Below, one piece after another: positions 11,506 through 23,242 of a stretch of 64,000 bases of DNA. The stretch comes from Agapetus fuscipes. Lineage: Eukaryota; Arthropoda; Insecta; Trichoptera; Glossosomatidae. The notes beneath the pieces were generated by a model, which had not been told where the DNA came from, searched no databases, and worked only from the letters and a program-made list of their open reading frames with translations. Made by a program: the position numbers and the translations under genes. Where the stretch lies: NCBI GenBank assembly GCA_951799405.1, contig OX637340.1:1426001-1490000 (forward strand). Direction: 5' to 3'. Numbering within the stretch: the first letter of the stretch is position 1; each line of letters opens with the position of its first letter.

Positions 11506-13890
11506 TTAACAAGCTGGGAGGAGCTCTTTAACTAGATCTTTGAATGATTCTAAGTTAATGTAAAAAATGTCTATGTCAGCGGAATTAATCAGAGTAACAC
11601 TCCGAGTTAAGGCATGTTGTGCCATGACGTCGGTACGGGACAGCGGTACATGAAAAAGTTCATGCCGTCTTCCCCGGCCGTAGCCATCTGGCACATAAAG
11701 CTCAAAACTCTCTAACAGGGTGGGGCTGTCAATTAAGCCGTTAATGATCTTGTAACAAAGCACCATAAGAGAACCGTTGCGCCGAGATTCCAGGCTCCTG
11801 GAGCTGGTTTTCTCAAGTAATTCCTCATGGTGCATAAACTTGGGATAATTCCCATGTATTCTCATGAGGAGGTACCTCAAAAACTTTTTTTGAATTTGCT
11901 CCAAAAGATCTACATACTTCCGCTGATACGGGGCCCAAACCTCGACAGCGTACTCTAATTTAGAACGTACAATACAGTTGAAGACATCCACCATAGCTCT
12001 CGGTGACTCAAAATTATTGCTAATTCTGATCACAAAGCCCAATAACTGGTAGCATTTCGTCGTCAACTGCGTTATATGTTCTGTAAACTTCAGACCAGGA
12101 TCAAAAACTACGCCCAGGTCCCTAAATGAAAAGACACGAGCCAGTATCGACCCACCAATACTGTACTCATGGATTATGGGACAAGCGGATCTTGTGAATG
12201 ACATGACAGAACACTTGCTAATGTTGAAGTTCAATCCATTATTATTGGACCACATCAGCAGAGAGTTCAAATCCATCTGTAAATTAATACAGTCTTGAAA
12301 ATCCTTGATTTCTGTATAAATTTTCATGTCATCAGCGTAAAGAAGACAAGAACTATTTTTGATCTTGTCCGCAATGTCGTTAATGAACACAATGAAGGCT
12401 AGAGGGCCTAAATTAGAGCCTTGAGGAACTCCTGAAGTTGGAAAAAAATTAGCCGAATGTTGGTCATTTATTTGCACAAATTGGCTTCTGTTTTTAAGAA
12501 ATGAAGAGAAAAAGATTAAGAGAGGTTTTGTAAAACCAAAATCGTCCATCTTCTTCAAAAGAACATCATGATTCACACGATCAAACGCTTTGGAGAAATC
12601 TGTATATATTACATCAGTTTGCCTGCGAGAATCCAAGTTGAGGGCAATATTTCTACTGAGGGTGAGTAGATTTGATACTGTGGATCTCTTGGGCAGAAAT
12701 CCGTGTTGGTGTATGTTGATTCGGGGCTTGATTTGCCACATAAGGTTTTTGTGTATCAAGCACTCAAACACTTTGGCGAAACTTGATAAAATAGAAATCG
12801 GCCTATAATTTCTAACATCACTTTTATCATTTGACTTATGTACTGGCATGACTCTTGTTATCTTCCAGGCTGATGGATATGTACATGTCTTCAGGGATAA
12901 GTTGAAGATGAAACATAAGGGTTGAGCAAGGGGCTTAGCCATAGAAGATACAATTCTCGGGGGAATGTTGTCAGGGCCAGTTGCTTTATTGGATTTTAAT
13001 CCAAGCAGATAAGTCTCCACCTCAGTCAAAGAAAAAGGACTGAGTGATATGGAAGATTGCTCGTGCTTACCATGGGGGGACTCAGATAAATCTACGTGAG
13101 GGGTCTGGGTGCTGTAGACCGATTGGAAATACTTAGCAAAAGTTTCCGATATTATTCTGGGATCAGATATAATCTGATCTCCATCAGAAAGCTGAAAAGT
13201 TGTATTACCACCGGTCCTGCTGGATCTGATATAAGACCAGAATTCCTTGGAATCACATCCTATCCCAGTCTGAATCTTACTCATATACAATTTGTGTGCT
13301 TCCTTTATATTATGTTTAACTTGCGCTCTCTTTGTAGAGAAAGCTTTATAATTGCTTACACTTTTATTTTTTAAGTAATTTTTGTGCAAGCGTTCCTTAC
13401 ACTTGATATTAGCAATGATGCTACTATTAAACCATACTGGGTAAGTGGAGTTACATTTGGCAGCGTATTTTTTACATGGAGCACACAAATTACATATTTT
13501 CAATAAAACATTATAAAAGTATTTTACAGCGGTATCAATATGTTTACAATTATATAGGTCAGACCAATCATAAAAACTAAGTATATTCTTACATCTATCA
13601 GTGTTTAAGTACTTAAAATTAATTATTTTGTTCCACCTAAATATATAGTCAAAGTCGGTAACATTAATATTAAAATTATTATTATCCACATTGTGAATAT
13701 TATTTATATGCCTATCGTCGCTAGGAGTGGATCTGGGATGTGCTTGCAGTCGTCCACAGGCCAGAGGCGTAGTATTCAGCCTCGCGGTGACTGCAAGCGT
13801 GGGGTGATGGCGATCTTCACTCACTAGGGGCTCCAGGCAGCGCACCACTTTACATAATATATTTTTATTACTAATTACTAAATCAAGCAT
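11506..13890 (-). CDS. LINE ORF2-type protein: end of endonuclease plus complete reverse transcriptase
   Basis: 794 residues from the first ATG; the open frame extends 93 nt further upstream and still looks coding. The start LDLVISN is the usual end of an apurinic-type endonuclease domain. RT motifs: NYRPISILSSFAKVFECLI, HGFLPKRST, TDFSKAFDRVNH, SGVPQGSNLGPLAF, and YADD with Y518. A connector rich in charged residues precedes the RT and a C-terminal domain of ~200 residues follows. RT motifs point to the Jockey/CR1/I assemblage; I cannot place the clade. No frameshift is visible, but without the endonuclease's catalytic part this copy could not nick its target. Confidence 0.9.
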   Translation of the reverse strand: MLDLVISNKNILCKVVRCLEPLVSEDRHHPTLAVTARLNTTPLACGRLQAHPRSTPSDDRHINNIHNVDNNNFNINVTDFDYIFRWNKIINFKYLNTDRCKNILSFYDWSDLYNCKHIDTAVKYFYNVLLKICNLCAPCKKYAAKCNSTYPVWFNSSIIANIKCKERLHKNYLKNKSVSNYKAFSTKRAQVKHNIKEAHKLYMSKIQTGIGCDSKEFWSYIRSSRTGGNTTFQLSDGDQIISDPRIISETFAKYFQSVYSTQTPHVDLSESPHGKHEQSSISLSPFSLTEVETYLLGLKSNKATGPDNIPPRIVSSMAKPLAQPLCFIFNLSLKTCTYPSAWKITRVMPVHKSNDKSDVRNYRPISILSSFAKVFECLIHKNLMWQIKPRINIHQHGFLPKRSTVSNLLTLSRNIALNLDSRRQTDVIYTDFSKAFDRVNHDVLLKKMDDFGFTKPLLIFFSSFLKNRSQFVQINDQHSANFFPTSGVPQGSNLGPLAFIVFINDIADKIKNSSCLLYADDMKIYTEIKDFQDCINLQMDLNSLLMWSNNNGLNFNISKCSVMSFTRSACPIIHEYSIGGSILARVFSFRDLGVVFDPGLKFTEHITQLTTKCYQLLGFVIRISNNFESPRAMVDVFNCIVRSKLEYAVEVWAPYQRKYVDLLEQIQKKFLRYLLMRIHGNYPKFMHHEELLEKTSSRSLESRRNGSLMVLCYKIINGLIDSPTLLESFELYVPDGYGRGRRHELFHVPLSRTDVMAQHALTRSVTLINSADIDIFYINLESFKDLVKELLPAC

Positions 13891-14022
13891 GTTGTTGTAG
13901 CCATTTTTGATTGTATTACACTGTTCTAAATTATTAGCACTTAAGAAATAAGAGTAATAATCACCAAAGTTCGCCTCCTTTGCCTACAATCTTTGATCAC
14001 GAGGAACAACATTTTTTATGTA

Positions 14023-14050
14023 AGCTGCATACCAGCCTATAAGTCAAGGA
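14023..14050 (-). repeat. Family C head fragment
   Basis: CTGCATACCAGCCTATAAGT followed by CAAGG, next to the 5' end of the LINE at 11.4-14.0 kb. Confidence 0.55.
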
Positions 14051-14700
14051 ACATACACAACAAATTACATTTTAGAAATAAACAAATATTAAGATTTATG
14101 AACGTTAACAAAAAAAATAAAAAATTGAGCCGCCTAGCCGCCAACATTACAGATCAAACGTCAGTTCTTTCTGTCTTTACATACTTCTTTCATTTCATCC
14201 AGAGTCGTAACTCTGGATATTCCTTTCAGTCACAATTTTGGAAATTTGGTCCATCCATACCTTTCTCGGTCTTCCTCTACCATGACATCCATCTATTCTT
14301 GGAACATATACTTTCTTTGTAGTCTTTTCTCATTGATCATCAAGAAAAAAAGTATGAATTCATTCTAGAAAATATATACTCACATTCATAAATCTAGGCG
14401 CACCTTAAACCTTTGCCAGCTGGCTGCGGTAGGTTTAAGCGCGGCGCCTGAATTATACCAGGGAGGTTCTTACGCGCCGTATATTTGTCCCATACGCCCC
14501 ACATAAATCCCTCAAGCAAATCTCCTTAGCGGCGACCTGCGCGTATATTGTAGGGCGCAATAAAACATAGTAGGTACTAGAGCAATATTGTGCCGAAATT
14601 AAGTATAAAAAAAAAACTTGCCTGTATCAGAGGACAAAATGGTCATACCAAGAAATTATAATTAAATTTCATTGTTAATTTTACTTTCCGCATATTATTG
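14051..14700. other. Unassigned, GC-richer segment at its end
   Basis: 14395-14570 (GCTGCGGTAGGTTTAAGCGC, GTACGGCG-type CpG) differs from the AT-rich flanks and is single-copy here. No ORF. Confidence 0.35.
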
Positions 14701-14895
14701 CCGGTCCGAAGTCTAGTGGTTAACACTTAAATGGAGACAGAGGATAAAGGAGGAAAGATCAGTCTTAAAAGGTTCATCCAGTCTTACAGCAACTGCTTTC
14801 TACAGCAACGATCTAGCTCGCAGAGGGCTCTTGAGGTGTGATTCACACAAAAACAGCGCTCACCAAATAAATCCTCCTAAGATTATTATTATTAG
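14701..14895 (+). mobile_element. SINE-A with internal deletion
   Basis: Head CCGGTCCGAAGTCTAGTGGT, then a gap covering the B box and first half of the body, then TTCATCCAGTCTTACAGCAA to the LINE-like tail GGTGTGATTCACACAAAAAC and a (TTA)n end at 14882-14893. Confidence 0.8.
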
Positions 14896-15051
14896 ACAAA
14901 CCGTTTTGGGGGAGCTTCCATTATTCTTGACTTTTTGTTAGCGACGCAGTCAATCAAGAGGCATTAAACATGAATTTAAAGTGGTCACACGTACACCTAA
15001 ATTCGATATGATGGAAAATCATGCATACCTGCTGAATGCATTTGAATAAAC

Positions 15052-15383
15052 GCAGCGCAACGCAACTAAGCTACACAAATAGTGTAACTTCTTGCCGCGT
15101 TATCCCCGAAGTGGTCGCATGTGGTGAGTTGAATCTATTTATTCTTACAGGTGAGGGGGCCGCGGCCTTACGCCAACCACTTCAGTTGAAGAGGGGTTTC
15201 CCAGCTCCCGAGAGGGCTGGTACTCTGTTCTTGTGAAGACTAAGTTAACCTTGCCGGTATTTTATTTTGGGGTTTGAAATAAACACCGAAACGGGAATTC
15301 ATTTCCGACATCCTCGGTGGGATCCGAACCCAAGCTCACGGCATGGAGTGCAAGCACTCTACCAACTGAGCTATCGACCGGAC
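15052..15383 (-). mobile_element. SINE-B, full-length tRNA-derived SINE
   Basis: Minus strand: GGTCGATAGCTCAGTTGGTA (A box) and GGGTTCGGATCCCACCGAGG (B box), then GAAACGGGAATTCATTT read in reverse, a body with GGCTTTCCCAGCTCCCGAGA-type sequence, and the end CCGAAGTGGTCGC / GATAACGCGGCAAGAAG / TTAGTTGCGTTGCGTTGCGC. The tail is a (GTTGC)n repeat. Confidence 0.85.
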
Positions 15384-16213
15384 AATGACAATTTGAATGT
15401 TGTACGATTTATTCTAGAATTAAAATGCGAATGTATTTTTTATTAAGGGGTTTATTTATTCTCTAGAATTTAAATATCGCAAACACTGACTTATCTGGTT
15501 CGGTCTACAATCTACATATTATATCACGGAAAATGTATTTTTTTACATAGGTGCTATGTGATCCCAAAAAATTCCGATTTTTCGTGGTCTAGCTATTTCG
15601 AGCAGTTTCTTAGAACTTTAATACTAATCAAAATTATTCCAGTGTTTTTGTCATTTATTATTTTATATGATCTTTTTTATTTTTCATTTACAATTACTCT
15701 TACGTTCATAATGATCAAAACATGTGAATAATTATTCAGTTTTTTTGATTTGAACTTTTTTTTCATGGCACTACAATATAAAAGTGTATTATTCATCTTA
15801 AAATTAAGAAGAAATGAAGTATTTTCATTTCACACTCTGGCCTTGTTTACCTTAAATTTTCACAATCAGCTTTAAATTATTCATTTAAATCTCGGTCTTT
15901 GTTTTATGTATTCATGAAAAAAAAATCGCAAAGCCAAGGAAGGCGATAAAAGGCTGGGAAACGGGGATTCTAACGTAATAATTATTTTTACACCCAAAAG
16001 TAAGACCATGAAAAAACTCTTATTTTGTTTATGATGAAATACCTCAAAGCAAGATTTTGTAGAAGCAACAACTTGAAAATATGGCACAAAATATACCCTT
16101 CTCCTTTTTTTAATGAAATTTATTCCCATATTTTCTTGCTTTGGTCGTTTTGTTTTCAAGACGTGTCAGCTCTGAGAAAGTACAAAAAAAAATTTTTCGA
16201 CAAGAGCCGTATT
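15384..16213. other. Unassigned AT-rich stretch
   Basis: Short frames on both strands, none recognisable. Confidence 0.45.
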
Positions 16214-16405
16214 CCTTGACTTGTAGATTGGTAATGAGGCTGACCACCCATACTTTAAAAAATGGTTTACTTTGCCAATGCCATTCTTGTTTCAGGAAAG
16301 GTCAACAGGAGTTGCAGGGCTTATGTTGATTAGAGGTTTTTTTGGCATGGATTAAATATGAGCCTTAAATGTCAATGTATCTTTGCAAATTAGATTATAT
16401 AAATT
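16214..16405 (+). repeat. Family C repeat
   Basis: CCTTGACTTGTAGATTGGTA, CTGACCACCCATACTTTAAA, GGAGTTGCAGGGCTTATGTT and end TTGCAAATTAGATTATA. Confidence 0.75.
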
Positions 16406-16720
16406 GTACTGTTTTTGGGTTCGGATAGTCTCTAAACTAAACCATACTGGTCTTCTTTCTGAATATTTATTTTCACTTAATTTATTTTACAATTTACATT
16501 TATTTTTAACACTTTTAGCAACTCAAATTTATTTTTACAGTTCAGCACCTCACACACTCAAAGGCGACTATCTATTTTCTCCCCTGTATCCAACTTTGCG
16601 CCTTATATACTTCAGAGACAAAAATCTCTAGGGACCAATTTGCCAGAAAACTCTCGAACGTTCTACCAGCTTCAAGAGTACAAAGGGATTATTTCATTTC
16701 TAGATTTCTTAAGCCTTTAA

Positions 16721-16838
16721 TAATTATTGCTACCTACGATGAACACCTATATTAATCTACTATTTACATAAAACTATTATAATTATTGCTACCTACGATG
16801 TACACCTATATTAATCTACTATTTAAATAACAATATAG
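16721..16838 (+). repeat. Tandem duplication, 59 bp x 2
   Basis: TAATTATTGCTACCTACGAT and the rest of the 59 bp unit occur at 16721 and again at 16780, with few differences. Confidence 0.9.
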
Positions 16839-17267
16839 AATTATAAAACGATTTTCTCATACACTTTGAAAACTAAAAACTCAAATATGTTGTACCAACA
16901 TGTAAACCAATCTCACGGACTGTACTTTTAAGACATTATCCCAAAAACTTTTATAACAAAAACTCATATTACAAATGGGGAAAAAGGAGAATAAAAAAAG
17001 TCAATAATTTTAATCGACATTGAAGTCGGGTCAGGGAATAAAGCAACTTTATTGTTGAAATGTCATTATAGCCCCGTTATCCGCCGGGATCAAAAGTTGT
17101 AAGAGAAAAGTTAACCAATATCCGTGACGTCATTGAGTTCTTTATCAAAGTGGGGGAATAATGTCCGTCACACTTGGGGATAGGAACATCAGAAATTTCT
17201 TAAGTAATCCTCCCAGAACTAGATGATCATAACTTTTTTGCATGTAAAATCGATTTAAGTTCCAGTA

Positions 17268-17826
17268 AGGGCCGTTCTTATAAACGCTGGACTAAATATC
17301 CGTAAGTAAATCCTCATTTTACTAATGGATGGACGTTAACGGACTGATCTTACCGATGGTCGTCCTATAAAGCTTTTTTAACCGTTCGTTAGTTCTCAAT
17401 AATGCACTCATATTTTTGATGATTTTTTGCGTGCATTCATGAACAATGTCATCCGTTTGCTGTCAGAGAAGAAACATAACCTAAAGTTGCGTATGACAAA
17501 CACGAAAATGACTGATACAGCCCTATTTTAATGAATTCTCTATCACTGTCGGAAGAAATTATCTTCAACAGGATAGAGCGTAGAAGTCCAATGGCACGCT
17601 AAGCTCACCACAAAAAAAGAATGCTTTGACAGCTGACCTAACCTCAAACCTTAACAAACCGACCGGTATCTACCTGGAAACCGGGGGTCGGCTGTCGGTT
17701 AGATCCGCCGGTAAAATTAAACCGAAAATTTACGAACGAATTGTTATAATACAGAAAAACGAAATTTGTACCAAGTTTCGGTTTATTAGATTTGACATTT
17801 AACAAACGTGTTTATAAGATCGGCCA
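17268..17826. mobile_element. Candidate non-autonomous DNA transposon
   Basis: GGCCGTTCTTATAAAC near the left end and GTTTATAAGATCGGCC at the right are inverted repeats with 1 mismatch in 16. TAA lies near both outer edges. No other copy in the window. Confidence 0.4.
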
Positions 17827-20577
17827 TAAATGCCTTTAAGCTATTTTGGAATCATTCAAATGGATTCAGAACGTGAGAAATATCTTACATTCAGAAACAA
17901 TTTTCTGTACATCATGCGTGGATCATTTAAAATCTTTTATCTTAAATACAACTTTAATAGTAAGAGTATGTAATGATTGGGTGATGAACGAGTGTGGTTT
18001 AAAAGAGAATATGAGAATGAAAGTACAAAAAAGTACGATGCGATGTGTAATGTTCCCCCCCTGGCGAAAAAGAGGTCGGAGGAACAGACGAAGAGACTCG
18101 AAAGAGAAAGAGAAAGCGCGAAAGAGGGATTTTTCCTCCTCCGGTAGAAGTGGAGGGATCGAATGTGCAGGGAGGATACCCTGGAATCACCAGGATTCAA
18201 GTGCAACAAACCTTCTCTGAAGGAATAGCACTAGGCTACTTCGATTATTTTCCAACCTTCAGTTTCAGTTGCTGGAAGAGCAATCTACCCCAATCGAGGT
18301 AGTAATTATTTTTGGCCAATTATTATGTGATCATCTAGCTAAGGGTAGGACTCCTCGTCGTGTGGAAGATAATGAAACAGAACGTTGTGTTATTTTTTGT
18401 TTTACCGTTTCAAAATCTACTTTAGTGGCAAACCCAAGTACTTTTTGGGAGGTGTACCTCTCATACATTTCTACCCTTTTCTTAAGATTATAACGAGTAT
18501 TCATTTTACGTTTACGCGATCAGAGATGAGGTAGTATGAACTACAATTATTTTTAAGGCGACGAGATTTAAGCGTTATTAATTACGGAACGGTCTTAATG
18601 TGTGCAAGTTTAATTAATTGGAATATAAGGTAGTCGAAATTATTTTCAGATAAAACATAAATGACATAAAAATTGCGAAATGAAAGGCAGTTAGGTTTTA
18701 GTTTGTTAGTGATAGTAATTACATGCAAGGCGATCTCTTCTTTGTTGTAATTCTTACCTTTGTGCGTCCACCTGTAAGGTAACAGGTTCATGACTTTTAC
18801 AGCATCTTTCTATGACCACCGGTCACTTGAAAGGCACTGCAAAATGGACCTTTATTAGTTATTTCAAGGAAAGGATTCGAGTACACGCGGCGTGAATCTG
18901 AGATTTCGACACCTTCGTCGATTAAAATGACTCTAATTAATTATGGCAAATGGCCCCACGGCCTGTGGGTACCGCCTTCCTTCCCCAACGTACCCTCCCC
19001 CCGCTCCGGATGGTAATCTTTTGCTGCAAAAAACCACGGGACAGGAAGGTTAGTCTGGATTGTGTGTGTTCAGCTACAAGTTACTGCAATAATGTTGGCT
19101 CCAAGCAAACTCCAAATATATATGATCAGAGATCACGGAACATTAATCCAGCTGAGTGAGCCCAGATCATTTCAGGAACTCTCGTTGCGATCAGAAGGTC
19201 AGGAACATATCCGGTTGTATTTGGCCAGAGGCCTGCTGCCAATTTTCAGGAACTTTGTTGTGATCAGGAACATATTATGACCAAGGTCACTCAGCGGTTT
19301 TCATATTCAACTGCATTAGGTACATCTGCGTTATTCTTTGTGTATCTCGATATGAGATTGCAGGCATTTCAGCTTCAGCACATACTGCAGAGTTGTTTGT
19401 TTATAATTTATTTGTGAAATTTGTATTTTACTAGCTTGGCCAACCCCTAGTATGATGGATGTGTAGTGGTGTGTTTGGAATACATTTTCACCTTCAGATG
19501 GTTTACTTTCAGGCCTTACTTATAGGTAATTCATGCAGCATGCAAATCCTTCATAATCATTCTTTCATTCTCACCACCTCAAGGAGAGCAGCATTCCGTA
19601 ATGTGTAAGAGTGATTAGGTAATTCTGCGTTGAATGTTATAGGTTTTCAGGAATTTTCCTGAAACTAGGGTCTTCCCGTGACTGTGGAACGTTCAACACC
19701 AGACCCACATTTATAAACTACGACAAAAGGTCCCATCATCTTGCAAACCTATGCGATACACTACCCACCGGACAACTCGTTCAACCGTTTTCCACAACAA
19801 GGGAAATTTCAGGAAGGACCATTCGGTAAGGAAACGACATTGGGAACGGCTGACTTCAGGAATCAGTATATCTCGAATGCAAGCGAACCAAACATTTCTT
19901 AATTCAATATAACATTGCAGAATTCCAGCAAGAGAGAGAATCTAATTGGATGCAAAGTGTCAATAGTGGTGTGTGTGTGTGTTGCGTTAGTACATAAATG
20001 ATAGCGACAGTAAATATCTACTTTGTCGAAGATAAGAAGAAAACCTCCCTCCGCTTAGTTAAGTCAATGAATCTCTGAAATAAACTTATAATTAACAATT
20101 ATGCATCGATAAGAAAATAAGTAGGAAAATCTTTCCCCCGCACAGGTAAGTCGATGAATCCCTGAAAGTATATATATTTTAACCAAGTACACAGTGATAA
20201 GAAACTCTGAAAGAAAACACCAACATATAAATAAAATAAAGTAGTATGTCCAATGAAATTTAGTTAATTTGTTAGTATAATCAAATAAACTCAGCCCAGG
20301 AAACTGCTCAGGAACAACTCTGTATTATACGTAAATAGTTATTTTAATTTTAAATAATGAAAGGCCGGATCCCAATAAGAAATAAAACCACTGCACTTTT
20401 CACTTCACGATAATAATGTCAAATTAAATCAAAAGAATGTCCGCGCTTAATATTTATAAAAGTTATTATTTAAATTTCAAGTTCAATAGATGCGTATTCA
20501 AAGTTTTGTTGATTAATGTTCCTTTATTTATGAAATATTTTTATTATTTAGAAAATCGAAATGAATATATTATTAAG
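17827..20577. other. Unassigned stretch
   Basis: Includes a frame at 17846-18220 whose end is Arg/Lys/Glu/Ser-rich low complexity, and a polypurine-rich patch at 18060-18150. A (GT)n run lies at about 19965-19982. No known domain, no splice-consistent exon that I could support. Confidence 0.4.
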
Positions 20578-20930
20578 CTTTGAAACAAAAGACACCCGTC
20601 GACCGCAAGTTGAAATCGAACTCCCGAATTTAATTTAATATTAAAGAACCGAAGTATATATTTTTAGATTTTTGAAGAGTAAGAAAAGAAAAACACATCT
20701 GTATCGATCGCCAGTCAAAATCCCACTCCCGAGTTTATTAAAAATTTAGAAAACGAAATTAATTGTTTTTAGTGTTTTGAAAACGAAAAACACATCTGTA
20801 TCGATCGCCAGTCAAAATCCGAGTCCCGAGTTTATTCAAAAATTAGAAAATAAGATTAATTATTTTTAGTGTTTAGAGAAAACGAAAACACATCTGTATC
20901 GACCGCTGTTTCAGATCCAAGTCCCCCATC
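20578..20930 (+). repeat. Tandem array, ~98 bp unit, about 3.5 copies
   Basis: CACATCTGTATCGATCGCCA occurs at 20694 and 20791, with CACATCTGTATCGACCGC at 20889 and a diverged GACACCCGTCGACCGC at 20591. Spacing is 97, 98 and ~102. Each unit ends CCCGAGTTTATT plus an AT-rich stretch. Satellite-like. Confidence 0.85.
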
Positions 20931-21010
20931 CCTTGCAACGTCAGGGGTGCATCTCATCCCTCCCCTCCCCTTGAGATACTTCCTCTCTTCCCCAAGATCT
21001 CAAAGTCAAA

Positions 21011-21330
21011 GCGATATAATTATTGGTTGAAAAACAGAGAACTCTACAGATGGTTCGGACATCTCGAAAGAATGGATGATGAACGACTAACGAAGAAAGT
21101 GTACAAAGGAAATGTCAGAGGAAAGCGCGGAAGGGGAAGGCCGAGGAAAAAATGGTTAGACCAAATAGGTGAGATTGCAAAAGAATGGAATCTGCAGAGT
21201 GAGAATAAGAGAAGAGTGTGTATGAAAAAGGTGATGAATATTGAGGAAATGAAAGTGGTTTGTAAGGACAGAAAAAAGTGGAGGCGCATCTGCGGACGTA
21301 CCGGCCACCCCTAGTGGAACGGCGGCAGGC
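21011..21330 (+). mobile_element. 3' end of an RTE-like LINE (family D) with a 95-residue open frame
   Basis: The frame at 21027-21314 reads RWFGHLERMDDERLTKKVY, then GRGRPRKKWLDQI and a final DRKKWRRICG. This is the C-terminal signature of RTE-type endonuclease-RT proteins common in arthropod genomes. It is the longest family D copy here and the only one without obvious breaks. The RT itself is absent. Confidence 0.75.
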
Positions 21331-22994
21331 TACAGTACAATAATCATGTGGACTATAGATGGCATTCCTTTGAATTACTAAAAAAAATATGGAAGTAGTC
21401 ACATTGTCTAAACATTGGGAGCATTAAATTCAATAGTTAAATTTTATACGAGTTCAGACTAAAATGATTTTATTTTGGCATTTATTTTTGAAACTAACAA
21501 TAAAACTATTGTAATATTTACCTACTGATGTTGGTGATGGTAGCGTAAGTAATGAAGAATTTGGAGACATTGCATGGATCAAAACAAACTGTTAAAAATA
21601 CTTTTTAACATAAGTCCATAATATCATAGATTGTTCCAGAACCGCAGAAAGTAGCCACATTATGTACTTACATTTTTGTTATTGAAAATAATTCTTTGAA
21701 TAAGTCAAATATGCAATGTCAGGAAGGAACGTGCAAGAAAGAATTTGCTGATCTTGTATTTCAAATAATATTGTTTTGTCTAAGTAATGTATGGAACAAT
21801 CTAGATTTATATAATTATCAATTAATGGAATTTGTCAAATAATGCATTGTCAGTGAGACCTAGTATTAATTGATTTTCTAAATAATGCTTTGTAAAGAAA
21901 TAATGTAAAACAGTGTTTTTCAACCTTTTTCATGACGCGACCCCCCTACAGAGGCTCCGCGATCCCCCAAGGGGTCGCGACCCACAGGTTGAAAAACGCT
22001 GATGTATAAGATGGAATGTGCTGATGAGATATTTTAAGAACTATTGTAAAATGTGAAACATTGCAAGGAAATTTCTAGATTTATATAATTATTGTGGTCG
22101 CCTAAAAAGGAAAAAGTATGTACGAATTTGCACTATAAAAGGAGGAATCAATGACTAAATAAATTAGTATCATCTGACCATTGATCATCGGAGTTTTACT
22201 CCCTTGAATCAGAGCTGGTGCTCCGGCGCACAACTGGGCGAGTCTCGAGTAAGCCTAAGTTGGTGTCGTCAAATTCACAAACTGTTTTTTTTCCTTTTTT
22301 TGACATTTTGCCCACTTTGGTATTTTGTAAATTCCTATTTAAATCAACTAGGTATTATATATTGAAAAAGTATATGTTTGAAACGTATTTGTAGTTCTTG
22401 AACGCAATCAGTCAATTTAAGTCAATCGATGTGACCTCTTCAAGGACCCCTCGAACAGAAATATCTCTTAACAGGACCTACGTAGGGCGAAGCCCCAACT
22501 TTAATTGAGTTTAGGGCGACGTCTGACGACCAGCCCGACCAACTCAAATATTTCCACGAAGTTCCAGAAACTTTCAACATCCACTGTTTGCTAAAACAAA
22601 TCTCAATCAGATACTCAGAGTTTGACCTTAGTTAATTATATTCCGAGTATTATTTATACACTGTTGATAGCAATAACATCAATTTGGCAAAGTTTATGGG
22701 AATGCGAAAGCGTCTTGAGATTGTAACGCGTGGAGTGGAATCGTTAATTGTTTTAGAGAAATTTTACTTTGAAATTTATCAATTTCTCTGTATCGTTAAT
22801 TGCGTGAGCATTTAAAAAAAAAATGTTTTTATTATCTTGAGACAAATGGAGAAGAATTATGATCAGGAAATCTTTAAATAGAAAAGCATGTATAAACAGA
22901 TTAGAAGGAAACTTTCTATTTTCTCTCAATCCTTTATTGTGTGCGCTGTTTCTGCTAAACGAATTAAAAATTCAAAGAGTGAGGTCCACAGTTT
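21331..22994. other. Unassigned, with one 91 bp MITE
   Basis: CTAGATTTATATAATTAT occurs at 21802 and 22077, and a TATAAAAGGAGG box lies at about 22135. A worn LTR is possible but no second copy or target duplication was found. Confidence 0.35.
21911..22001. mobile_element. 91 bp hAT-type MITE
   Basis: CAGTGTTTTTCAACC...GGTTGAAAAACGCTG, with a GC-rich centre (GCGACCCCCC / GGGGTCGCGACCC). Flanks ATGTAAAA and ATGTATAA match at 7 of 8 bases. It stands out by base composition from the surrounding AT-rich DNA. Confidence 0.85.
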
Positions 22995-23242
22995 CTATAG
23001 TCTGAGTTGCAATGATATATTTACATTCATAGCTCATATCAAATGCATGCCCACAAATAAACACGTGTAAGTTCTCGCTTACAAATGCTGAATGTGTACT
23101 TACAAATTAAAATCCAAATCTCAAATGAACATAAACCTTGAAACTTGTTCCGACCTTCCCTGGAACAGTGAAAGTGAACCATTTTTTACAGTATGAGTGG
23201 TCAGCCTCATACCAACCTATAAGTCAACCTATGAGTCAAGGA
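22995..23242 (-). repeat. Family C repeat, near full-length
   Basis: ATGCATGCCCACAAATAAAC, ATCTCAAATGAACATAAACC, and the head CATACCAACCTATAAGTCAA followed by a second short copy of CCTATGAGTCAAGG. Confidence 0.8.

Larger units (their letters stand above)
11407..13983 (-). mobile_element. 5'-truncated non-LTR retrotransposon (Jockey/CR1 group) with long poly(A)
   Basis: Minus-strand LINE. Its 3' end carries a 54 bp poly(A), seen as T at 11407-11460. The ORF is open from 13983, just after an in-frame stop at 13984-13986, down to 11506. Only the last part of the endonuclease remains. The unbroken poly(A) suggests a recent insertion. I found no clear target duplication. Confidence 0.9.

Noticed and set aside
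17846..18220. Host exon with RS-like end
   Set aside because: The basic/serine stretch comes from a polypurine-rich patch; the opposite strand is equally open, and no domain or splice context supports it.
21402..22270. Worn LTR around 21.4-22.3 kb
   Set aside because: There is a TATAAAAGG box and a TTGGTGTCG primer-site-like motif at the end, but no second LTR, no target duplication and no internal region.
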